Assembly: GCA_011045925.1 (NCBI GenBank)
Contig: DSBS01000018.1
Coordinates: 1-6,784 of the forward strand
Length of the DNA stretch: 6,784 nucleotides
Source of the DNA: Candidatus Woesearchaeota archaeon
GTDB lineage: Archaea; Nanobdellota; Nanobdellia; Woesearchaeales; JASKKU01
Direction of reading: 5' to 3'
Shown here: positions 1 to 5,988 of the stretch, one piece after another
Position numbering within the stretch: the first letter of the stretch is position 1
Layout of the letters: every line of letters begins with the position of its first letter
Program-made: the position numbers and the translations under genes
The notes under the pieces: model-generated
Database searches by the model: none
Seen by the model: the letters and a program-made list of their open reading frames with translations, nothing else
What the model was told of the DNA's origin: nothing

Positions 1-21
1 CCAGGGCTCATGGTCTTTACC

Positions 22-48
22 CGATAATAAGCTTCCAGCTTACTATCG
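22..48. repeat. imperfect inverted repeat, hairpin 1
   Basis: CGATAATAAGCT (22-33) pairs with AGCTTACTATCG (37-48) over 12 positions with one mismatch (A27 against C43) and a 3-base loop. On the minus strand the mismatch becomes a U-G wobble, so this stem alone does not favour a plus-strand RNA. It is the first of three consecutive hairpins at the left edge. Confidence 0.75.
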
Positions 49-57
49 CCAAAAGCA

Positions 58-77
58 CCTAAGCGCTTTTGTTTAGG
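58..77 (+). repeat. inverted repeat, hairpin 2
   Basis: CCTAAGCG (58-65) pairs with TGTTTAGG (70-77) around a CTTT loop. Two of the eight pairs are G-T (63/72 and 65/70). They would be stable G-U pairs in a plus-strand RNA but C-A mismatches in a minus-strand RNA, which favours a plus-strand transcript. GGAGGGG follows directly and could compete for the CCCC strand of hairpin 3. Confidence 0.6.
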
Positions 78-85
78 AGGGGATA

Positions 86-105
86 CCCCGCACTTCAGTG
101 CGGGG
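86..105. repeat. perfect GC-rich inverted repeat, hairpin 3
   Basis: CCCCGCAC (86-93) and GTGCGGGG (98-105) form a perfect 8-bp stem with a TTCA loop, extendable by one T-A pair. GGGG at 79-82 can pair with CCCC at 86-89 as an alternative, so a switch or pseudoknot is possible. It lies 5 bases before the stop codon of the minus-strand oxidoreductase gene and could end that transcript, but no T-tract follows on the minus strand. The form is that of an IS200/IS605 terminal hairpin. Confidence 0.9.
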
Positions 106-110
106 AGGAT

Positions 111-1244
111 TCATTTTATTTCAGCAATCCTGCCACAAAGATCATAAATATTGTCAATTTTTCCTCCAATAACAACATTAAGGCCTTCAACACCCGAAAG
201 GTTCTGCTTAAAGAGGACAGGCCTTCCATCGTCTAAGTCACTTACGGGAAGCAGGGTTTTTATCTCCCAGAGAGACTTCTTATATTTAAATTTTTCAATT
301 AAAGGGATAAGCCTGGATGCATCCTTTTTCATTTTTATAAAGGCAGAATCCCTGATGAACGAACGAAAGATTTCGGAGTTCTTTCTTTTCGCCCTTTTGT
401 CATACCATGTAAAATGTGGAGTGTATCTTACATGTGTGAATGAATGCATCTTTTCAGGCGGAAAAGGCATAAAAGAAAAGAAGGGGCCACACATAACTGT
501 TACACCCAGATTCTTAAGCTCATCAGGCACCTCTACAATGCATGTCTCTGTCATCTGCTGCTTTAAATCCAGCTTGGGGATGCCTGAAGCCGAGAGCAAT
601 TCGTTTGTCTCTGCATAAAGGCATACAAAAACCTTTTGCGCAGAAATTAATGAATTAGGCAGTTGTTTTGGGCTCTTAACCACAACTCCTAACGGGCTGT
701 TTTTTTTAATTTTAACTGCCTTGCAACCTAAAATGACTTCCACGCCTGAATCAGTAAGCTTTGTTCTCATCTGCTGTCTTAGCAAATCTGCATCAAAAGC
801 ATACTCTTTTACCTGAAATACTTCTTCAACATAATCTCGATTAAATAAGGAAGCTATTTTTCCAGGGGCTGGCTTCAAAGGCGCCTTTATTCTTTCACAA
901 AAAAGCCTAAACTGGGCTGAAGTCACCTTAGAGTTAATCCTGCTAACAGCATAGTACTTTTTAAAGTCTTTTTTAACACACTCTTTAAATTCTTCGGTAA
1001 ATCTCTTAAAGTTGTCCCTTGAGCGCAGGGCTGTAACAAAAGACCTAGGATAATGGTAGCCGTTGTGAATTCTGGCTTGGTTATTGTAAGAAGCCCTTTT
1101 CATGATTTCATTCTCTTTCTCAACAAGAACAACCCTAGAAGAAGGGCTAAAAGACTTTGTATAAAAAGCAAGGTAAGCGCCAAAAAAGCCACCCCCTATT
1201 ACCAGAGTATTGCAGGAAAGCCTTTGCATAGAAAGAGAAAGCAT
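111..1244 (-). CDS. FAD-dependent oxidoreductase (DAO-like), probable surface-glycan role
   Basis: A 377-residue FAD-binding oxidoreductase. The N-terminal Rossmann fold shows GxGxxG at residues 17-22 (GGGFFG) after the strand NTLVIGG, and the acidic end of the second strand at E42, which normally binds the adenosine ribose of FAD. Next comes a distinctive block, NQARIHNGYHYPRS (55-68). Near the C-terminus DDGRP (338-342) and GGKIDNIYD (360-368) match the FAD-closing end of DAO-family enzymes, so the protein looks full length. From memory, relatives with the HNGYHYPRS block occur in polysaccharide gene clusters; the substrate is unknown. It is last in a four-gene operon, 24 bases after the transferase gene. 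Met6 (codon at 1229) is an equally good start: it leaves eight residues before the first strand, and TTTTTAAG lies about 26 nt upstream of it. Neither start has a Shine-Dalgarno. The TGA stop falls inside the candidate IS-end tail. Confidence 0.85.
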   Translation of the reverse strand: MLSLSMQRLSCNTLVIGGGFFGAYLAFYTKSFSPSSRVVLVEKENEIMKRASYNNQARIHNGYHYPRSFVTALRSRDNFKRFTEEFKECVKKDFKKYYAVSRINSKVTSAQFRLFCERIKAPLKPAPGKIASLFNRDYVEEVFQVKEYAFDADLLRQQMRTKLTDSGVEVILGCKAVKIKKNSPLGVVVKSPKQLPNSLISAQKVFVCLYAETNELLSASGIPKLDLKQQMTETCIVEVPDELKNLGVTVMCGPFFSFMPFPPEKMHSFTHVRYTPHFTWYDKRAKRKNSEIFRSFIRDSAFIKMKKDASRLIPLIEKFKYKKSLWEIKTLLPVSDLDDGRPVLFKQNLSGVEGLNVVIGGKIDNIYDLCGRIAEIK

Positions 1245-1250
1245 ATGTTG

Positions 1251-1258
1251 CTTAAAAA
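1251..1258 (-). promoter_or_regulatory. possible internal TATA-like box for the oxidoreductase gene
   Basis: On the minus strand TTTTTAAG sits in the 24-base gap before the oxidoreductase gene, preceded by the A-rich AAAATAAACC. It is the same octamer found before the plus-strand gene at 5989. Its centre is about 26 nt from the second Met codon (1229), the spacing of an archaeal leaderless promoter, but only about 10 nt from the first Met. An eight-base A/T match can occur by chance. Confidence 0.25.
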
Positions 1259-1268
1259 GGTTTATTTT

Positions 1269-3041
1269 TCATTCATTCTGGTTAGCAGAAAGCCTGCCGG
1301 AGTTTTCTGCTATATATAGAATAAAGAGCTCGTTGCTGTAGATTTCCTCTTTATCAAACATGTCAACCATGCTGTTAAACCTGCTTCTTTGCTCAGGAAA
1401 ACTGGATGCCTGGGGAGCTGTAGGCTGAAAATCCAGAAAATAAAACCGATCAAGTGAATTAAGCCTTTCCTCAACATCTCCTGGATAGGCATCAACCTGC
1501 CAGATTCTGATTAAAAAGAAAGTCCTCTCTGTCCTGAGGAAGATTAACTCTATGTTTGTAACATGCAGAAAAACAACAGGAATATCTTCTGTCATTCTTA
1601 AGGCAACATCATCAAAAACAGAGTTATTGTTGAAATACGGGGGGTATTTTAAGCCTTGGTAGAAAAGAAAAGTAATGATAACCAAAGTTACAGAAATTGT
1701 TGATATTATAACCATAAGGCGAGGGATTCTTTTCCGGAACCTGGGGATTGAAAGCGAGATAGGTATAACAAAAAAGAGTATTGAGACAGAAACAAACCTC
1801 GAATCAAGGTCATATGGCTCTAGAAAAGAGAGTATGTTCAGGACGGACAATGAAAAAAGCGAAAAGAAAATGATTTCAGACAGAAGCTTGGTTTCCCTCA
1901 TGTTTTTTTTGCCAAATGCAAACAAGGCAACCCTGATTACGAAAAATATAAAAAAAGCTAAAAAAGAATATAGCACAAAAGGAGAGAATTCAGTAATCTG
2001 CCTTATAATCTCAGGAATCCAATATGCAAAAAACCTTTGGACATAACTTGAAAAGAAATAATGCTCATTTTTAACTATTCTTGTAAAAGAATAAAGGAAG
2101 AGAGCAAAAAAGTAAACAAATCCTGAAAAACAGCAAATCTTTTTTTGTTTGTGATTAAACAATATAAAAGCAAGGGATGTAGAAAGGTAAAGTGGTATAA
2201 ATGAAAAAGCGCTTACAAAAAGCTTGCCCTGGTCGTAAACCCTAAGTCTTGAGCTTAAGATAAAAAAGAAGCCAAAAAGAGCAAAAACCAGAAGACATAG
2301 AAAAAACGACTTCCTTATTGACTTGTTTTTCAAATCAGGTGTAATATCCTTTGTAGCCATGATATAAGCACCAATCAGCGGAAGAATCAGAACCATCTCA
2401 ATTCGAGTCAGGGCAAGAAGCGAAATCATAAAAAAGAAATAAGGAAGGTTCTTGATTTTTACATAATCAGATATAAAAATGATTGAGAAGAATATCATCA
2501 GGTATAGGCTTTCAGACAAAATATTAAAAACAAAGATTAAGTAATACGGCATAGTGTATATTAGCAAAGAAGCAAAAAGAGCTACCACTGGGCCTTTTCT
2601 TCTTGATATAAAGAAGAAAATGAAGAGCGATGTAAGAAGATTAAAGCAAAAAACAAGCACTCTCAGGCCAAAATCATACATATCCGAGGGTAAAAGAATC
2701 CTAACTAAAGAGATGAAAATAGGAAAAGTAAGCTCGTGATCCCCGGAAAAGAGCCAGAAAGTGCAGTATTCCTCATATTCCGGAGTTTTCAGGAAAACTC
2801 TGTCCAGGATACACTTTGCCTGAGATTGATAGATTTGGGATTCTGAATTGAATATGGGAATAAAAAAAGGAAGAGAAAATAAAACAATTATCAAAGCAAT
2901 AAGAATTAAAAGGAAATACTTGTTTTTTGATACCTGTTTTAGAAAATCCTTTCTGCTGTCCCTCAAAATCATAAAGAAAGAGAAAATTGCCCCAGGGATA
3001 AATATAAGATAGCCAATCAGTACCAAATAATTAATAGCCAT
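1269..3041 (-). CDS. multi-pass membrane protein, probable GT-C (PMT/ArnT-like) glycosyltransferase
   Basis: A 590-residue integral membrane protein with roughly 10-12 hydrophobic helices (first two about 5-26 and 42-62, last about 438-461) and a soluble C-terminal part of about 130 residues. The layout fits GT-C transferases, which move a sugar from a polyprenyl-phosphate donor on the outer face. The first large loop follows helix 2 and carries SESQIY (66-71), where E67 may be the catalytic acid usually found there as D or E. GDHELTFPIF (100-109), LSESL (175-179) and LTRIEMVLILP (211-221) also resemble GT39-type proteins. The C-terminal part alternates short strands and helices, as in other archaeal members. 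Acceptor and sugar are unknown. The start is supported by GATGTGA four bases upstream, a 6/7 match to the archaeal GAGGTGA. It lies 37 bases downstream of the first radical SAM neighbour. A polymerase or flippase is less likely. Confidence 0.65.
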   Translation of the reverse strand: MAINYLVLIGYLIFIPGAIFSFFMILRDSRKDFLKQVSKNKYFLLILIALIIVLFSLPFFIPIFNSESQIYQSQAKCILDRVFLKTPEYEEYCTFWLFSGDHELTFPIFISLVRILLPSDMYDFGLRVLVFCFNLLTSLFIFFFISRRKGPVVALFASLLIYTMPYYLIFVFNILSESLYLMIFFSIIFISDYVKIKNLPYFFFMISLLALTRIEMVLILPLIGAYIMATKDITPDLKNKSIRKSFFLCLLVFALFGFFFILSSRLRVYDQGKLFVSAFSFIPLYLSTSLAFILFNHKQKKICCFSGFVYFFALFLYSFTRIVKNEHYFFSSYVQRFFAYWIPEIIRQITEFSPFVLYSFLAFFIFFVIRVALFAFGKKNMRETKLLSEIIFFSLFSLSVLNILSFLEPYDLDSRFVSVSILFFVIPISLSIPRFRKRIPRLMVIISTISVTLVIITFLFYQGLKYPPYFNNNSVFDDVALRMTEDIPVVFLHVTNIELIFLRTERTFFLIRIWQVDAYPGDVEERLNSLDRFYFLDFQPTAPQASSFPEQRSRFNSMVDMFDKEEIYSNELFILYIAENSGRLSANQNE

Positions 3042-3045
3042 TCTT

Positions 3046-3052
3046 TCACATC
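3046..3052 (-). promoter_or_regulatory. probable ribosome binding site of the GT-C gene
   Basis: On the minus strand GATGTGA lies four bases before the ATG at 3041 and matches GAGGTGA at six of seven positions. It is the only recognisable Shine-Dalgarno-like site in the operon. An A/T stretch at 3065-3078 lies about 31 nt from the same ATG, so a weak internal leaderless promoter is the alternative. Confidence 0.4.
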
Positions 3053-3078
3053 AAAGTCCTGATCAAAAAATAATTTTA

Positions 3079-4524
3079 TCAGTAATGCACAATCTCAAAG
3101 CCGTAGACATGGTAATATGTTACCAGATACTTAAAATCCATGCCTAAACTCATTCCATGGAAAACATACCTAAAAAAGTTTAAAAAGTATTTAAGCCTTT
3201 CTTTTCCGAGCATAATTCCTGTTCTTCTTGGAAGAGTCCTGCTGTATGCCTTTACCTGAAACATCTCCACCTGCCTAGAGGAAAGCCCAGGATAGTCCAC
3301 AACTGCATCAAAGCTTATGTTATTTGCAATTTTTGACTTTTTGAGGTTGATTATTCCTTTGTTTTTGATTACGAGCTCCTTTGACTCTTCTGTAAATGGC
3401 TTAAATACAAAGAAAACACTTCTGTCACTCTTTATTTCCCTTGCAAGGTCAAGCGTCTGCCTAAGAGTTGACTTTGTTTCTCCCGGAGTCCCAAGAATGA
3501 AGTATGCTGTTGTTCTTATGCCGTGTTTTTTCGTGAGCCTAAAAACCTCCCTGACCTTTTCAGTCGAGAGCCGCTTATTCATAATAAAATTCCGGATATT
3601 CTCATTTCCTGACTCAACCCCGAGCCTGAGGATTTCGCAGCCCGATTCTGAAAGCAGCTTCATTTTTTCCTCGTCTAAATGGTCTACCCTGGAAAACATT
3701 GAGTACTTCTGCCTGTTTGTATCTGCAGCTTTCTGGTACTCTTTGCAGAATTCTTTCAGCCACTGGCTGTCCATTGTTGGTGTCTGGTCAAAAAGCTGAA
3801 TCAGCCTTAAGCCTTTTCCCTGGTATTTTTTCCACTGCCAGGCCAGCTCCTCCGCAAGCCTTTTGGGTGACATCGCCCTGAAATATCGTCCGGGAATTGA
3901 TTTCTTTATGCCACATGACTCGCAGAAAGTGCAGTTATAAGTGCACCCGCGAGTGCCTATCTGGTAAAGCATTCCAAGAAAATAAAAGTATTTATCAAGG
4001 TCTTTCCACAAGCTCCAGTCTAAGTATGGCAGCGAATCCAGGTCTGTGAAGAAATGGCCCGGGTTTCTAACCTCTTTCTTAAGAGTTTTTATCCAAATTC
4101 CGCTTATTTTCGAGAGCCTGCTGGGAGAGTTCAGAGAGTCAAGTATTTTGCATATGGTATCATCTGCATCGCCTACTACTAAAACATCACAGAAGTCCAA
4201 GGCGAAAAGCTCTTCGGGGTGAACAGATGCATGGTAGCCCCCGTATAATACCTTTGTCTTAGGGGAGATTCTTTTTACTTCCCTGCTTATTTCCTTAATA
4301 AACTCCAGATAAAGGGAATTTACTGAGAACCCAACAGCTTCAGGCTTGTATTTAATTAAGTGCTCCCTTAAGAGCCTTCTCCAGTATTTTCTCCTGAATG
4401 TAAAGTCAAGGATGGCTGCTTTGTGTGTGCCTTGCTTGTTGATAATTGTTGCAAGGGTTGTTATTGCTATATCCAGTGCGCTGTAATCTCCGCCAAGAAC
4501 CGGGTTTACAAATGTTATTCTCAT
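3079..4524 (-). CDS. B12-binding-type radical SAM protein (class B/BchE-like), second of a pair
   Basis: A 481-residue radical SAM enzyme. Residues 1-125 form a cobalamin-binding-type Rossmann domain, with GGYHASVHPEE (95-105) standing where BchE-like proteins have GGxHxTxxPEE. The canonical DxHxxG is absent (D40 is followed by FTFR), and the usual GEGE reads GDAD (118-121). The TIM-barrel domain carries the [4Fe-4S] cluster motif C194-x3-C198-x2-C201, then FDQTPTMD (245-252), SRVDHLDEE (278-286), GVESG (302-306) and FILGTPGET (342-350), all matching SAM-binding strands of this superfamily. An extra Cys204 follows the cluster motif. The last 100 or so residues are a family-specific C-terminal region. 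Such proteins do methylations, ring closures or other radical chemistry; the substrate cannot be read here. Its ATG overlaps the stop of the upstream radical SAM gene (ATGA), suggesting coupled translation and perhaps a shared pathway. Confidence 0.85.
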   Translation of the reverse strand: MRITFVNPVLGGDYSALDIAITTLATIINKQGTHKAAILDFTFRRKYWRRLLREHLIKYKPEAVGFSVNSLYLEFIKEISREVKRISPKTKVLYGGYHASVHPEELFALDFCDVLVVGDADDTICKILDSLNSPSRLSKISGIWIKTLKKEVRNPGHFFTDLDSLPYLDWSLWKDLDKYFYFLGMLYQIGTRGCTYNCTFCESCGIKKSIPGRYFRAMSPKRLAEELAWQWKKYQGKGLRLIQLFDQTPTMDSQWLKEFCKEYQKAADTNRQKYSMFSRVDHLDEEKMKLLSESGCEILRLGVESGNENIRNFIMNKRLSTEKVREVFRLTKKHGIRTTAYFILGTPGETKSTLRQTLDLAREIKSDRSVFFVFKPFTEESKELVIKNKGIINLKKSKIANNISFDAVVDYPGLSSRQVEMFQVKAYSRTLPRRTGIMLGKERLKYFLNFFRYVFHGMSLGMDFKYLVTYYHVYGFEIVHY

Positions 4525-5888
4525 TCTAAAAGCCTTTTTAGCTTGTAAAACAATGTCTTTATTTTTAAAGTTTGCTTAAGGGTGGTTAAGAATCTTTTGG
4601 GATGTGTGTAAAAGGCTATAAAGGCATATAATTTAAGCAACTTAAGAAAGAAAGGAGGGATGCCGGACAAAGAGTCTTTTGAGCTGGTGTAATAGCTTGA
4701 GAATGTGCTTTTTTTGTATTTTTTGCCTAATTCTGTGCCAGGAAGAGCAGTAAGAACACTAAATGTAGCTAGATCCAGGCTTAAGCCTGAGATTTTCCAG
4801 ATTTCCCTTAAGGTTTCCCATAATCCCTTGTTAGGGAAGCCAATCATAAAAAAGCCCAGGGTTTTTATGCGTTCCTGCTTAAGGGCATTAATTGCCTCTT
4901 TAATTGTCCCCTGGGGAAGTGCCTTTCTTAGCAGCTTATTTCTGTTCTCTTCATCAAGTGTTTCTATTCCCAGCCTTACCTCTACACAGCCAGCCTGTCT
5001 CATAAGCCTAGCCAAGCCTGGCTTTACCAGGTCGGCTCTTGTATTGCATATCCAGTCAAATGATAATCCTGAGTCTTCTTTAAGCTTAATAAGGGAATTG
5101 CAAAAGCTGTTTACATAATCCTCATTTACCGTAAAGGAGTCATCATGAAGCATGAAGGAGTTAATATTGTGGTGTTTTTTTAGGTATTTTAGCTCAGACA
5201 GAATAAAATCAACCCTTTTGTGCTTTAGCTTCCTCCCAAAGATGCTCTCTACAGTAGGCTGGCAGAAGGTGCACTGAAAAGGGCAGGAGCGAGAGGAAGA
5301 AAAGCTCACTCCTCTTCGTTTTTTCAGGTAATCAAGGTAAGGCCAATTCTTTATGTATTTTTCAAGATTAGGGGCTATTCCCCAGTCTGTCCTTGGAATT
5401 TCAAGTTCTGGGAAAAATTCTCTCTTTGTGCGAATTATTTCACTTTTTCTCCTGAAGCAGAGGTTTGGCACATCCTGAAGCCCTGTATTGTTTAGCAAGC
5501 CTGGCGCTGAGCCAGACTCAATGAAAAGCTCAATAATGGCTTTTAATGTTGGCTCACCCTCGCCAAGCACAGAAATATCTGAGATTGCAAGTGCTTTTTC
5601 TGGCTGTACTGTCGGTCCTGGGCCTCCGGCAATCTTTAAAGCCCTGATTTTTGAGAAGAAACGCCTGTTTTTTTTGGTTTGCTGTTCAAGAGAAAGGCCG
5701 CAGGCTGAGAAAGCTACGATATGGAATCTCCTTGAAAACAGCTCAGGTGAAAGCCTGTCAAAAAACCTAAAAGAAAAATCCAGCTCTTTTTTAAGAAAAG
5801 AGATTATTTCAAGCAGGCCGATGTTAACATGGCCTGTTTTTAGCCCTTGGTTTAGGTCAACAAAGGCTATTCTTGGCTTTTCGTGCAT
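4521..5888 (-). CDS. B12-binding-type radical SAM protein, first gene of the operon
   Basis: A 455-residue radical SAM enzyme with an N-terminal cobalamin-binding-type domain (about 1-125). Its domain has GGPGPTVQPE (88-97) and an intact GEGEPT (109-114), both typical of this class. No DxHxxG is visible (D44 is followed by RL), so any cobalamin would be bound base-off without a lower His ligand, as in several class B members. The cluster motif is C202-x3-C206-x2-C209. HDDSFTVNED (248-257), NTRADLV (282-288), GIET (307-310) and FFMIGFP (346-352) follow in the expected order. The C-terminus is basic and may lie against the membrane. It shares its architecture with the downstream neighbour but differs in most motif details, so the two probably act on different steps. 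It is the promoter-proximal gene, with no Shine-Dalgarno and an A/T box about 29 nt upstream, which fits leaderless initiation. Confidence 0.85.
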   Translation of the reverse strand: MHEKPRIAFVDLNQGLKTGHVNIGLLEIISFLKKELDFSFRFFDRLSPELFSRRFHIVAFSACGLSLEQQTKKNRRFFSKIRALKIAGGPGPTVQPEKALAISDISVLGEGEPTLKAIIELFIESGSAPGLLNNTGLQDVPNLCFRRKSEIIRTKREFFPELEIPRTDWGIAPNLEKYIKNWPYLDYLKKRRGVSFSSSRSCPFQCTFCQPTVESIFGRKLKHKRVDFILSELKYLKKHHNINSFMLHDDSFTVNEDYVNSFCNSLIKLKEDSGLSFDWICNTRADLVKPGLARLMRQAGCVEVRLGIETLDEENRNKLLRKALPQGTIKEAINALKQERIKTLGFFMIGFPNKGLWETLREIWKISGLSLDLATFSVLTALPGTELGKKYKKSTFSSYYTSSKDSLSGIPPFFLKLLKLYAFIAFYTHPKRFLTTLKQTLKIKTLFYKLKRLLE

Positions 5889-5910
5889 AAAAGAGCAAAT
5901 AACTGGGGGT

Positions 5911-5923
5911 TTTTATTTATTTT
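5911..5923 (-). promoter_or_regulatory. putative TATA-like promoter of the four-gene operon
   Basis: On the minus strand this reads AAAATAAATAAAA. Its centre is about 29 nt before the ATG at 5888, the spacing of archaeal TATA boxes in leaderless transcripts. No Shine-Dalgarno is visible between it and the ATG. The box is a loose match; TTTTAA at 5926-5931 is an alternative. It forms one half of a divergent promoter region. Confidence 0.45.
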
Positions 5924-5944
5924 GATTAAAACGCCTGAAAAGCT

Positions 5945-5962
5945 AAAAGAAAAGTTTTTAAG
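5945..5962 (+). promoter_or_regulatory. putative BRE/TATA promoter of the lysine-rich membrane protein gene
   Basis: A purine-rich AAAAGAAAAG (5945-5954), resembling a TFB recognition element, is followed by TTTTTAAG (5955-5962), a TATA-like box centred about 30 nt before the ATG at 5989. No Shine-Dalgarno is visible, so transcription would start at or a few bases before the ATG. It lies back to back with the operon promoter, so the two transcripts could share regulation. Confidence 0.5.
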
Positions 5963-5988
5963 TACGAAAACAATAAGAATACAAAGAC

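Larger units (their letters stand above)
1..113 (+). mobile_element. candidate right end of an IS200/IS605-type element (possible omega-RNA scaffold)
   Basis: No convincing gene lies here. Seen directly: three hairpins in a row (22-48, 58-77, 86-105), the last a perfect GC-rich stem around ACTTCAGT, followed by GGATTCA. A GC-rich hairpin with an ACTTCAGT-like apex followed a few bases later by GGAT and a TCA tail is typical of right ends of IS200/IS605 and tnpB-bearing elements, where the same segment forms the 3' part of the TnpB guide-RNA scaffold. The element body, including any tnpB, would lie left of base 1, so this is inferred from the end alone. If correct, the element ends near 113 and any guide would read from about 114 into the 3' end of the oxidoreductase gene, antisense to it. 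An ordinary structured intergenic RNA or a terminator remains possible. Confidence 0.45.

Noticed and set aside
2..76. Short plus-strand open frame running in from the left edge (24 codons)
   Set aside because: It overlaps two of the hairpins, has no recognisable motif and could equally be chance; it might be the end of a tnpB-like gene but nothing in it shows that.
86..105. Hairpin 3 as a plain intrinsic terminator of the operon
   Set aside because: No T-tract follows it on the minus strand, and its sequence and neighbouring hairpins fit an element end better; kept only as an alternative.
151..618. Plus-strand open frame of 155 codons
   Set aside because: It lies opposite the oxidoreductase gene, whose FAD motifs are clear, and its own product has no coherent domain.
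1675..2046. Plus-strand open frame of 123 codons
   Set aside because: It is a shadow of the transmembrane-rich transferase gene on the other strand.
3317..3799. Plus-strand open frame of 160 codons with a hydrophobic start
   Set aside because: It is antisense to the radical SAM domain with intact motifs; the apparent hydrophobicity comes from complementing Lys/Glu-rich codons.
5488..5925. Plus-strand open frame of 145 codons crossing into the divergent promoter region
   Set aside because: It is antisense to the cobalamin-type domain of the first radical SAM gene and has no motif.
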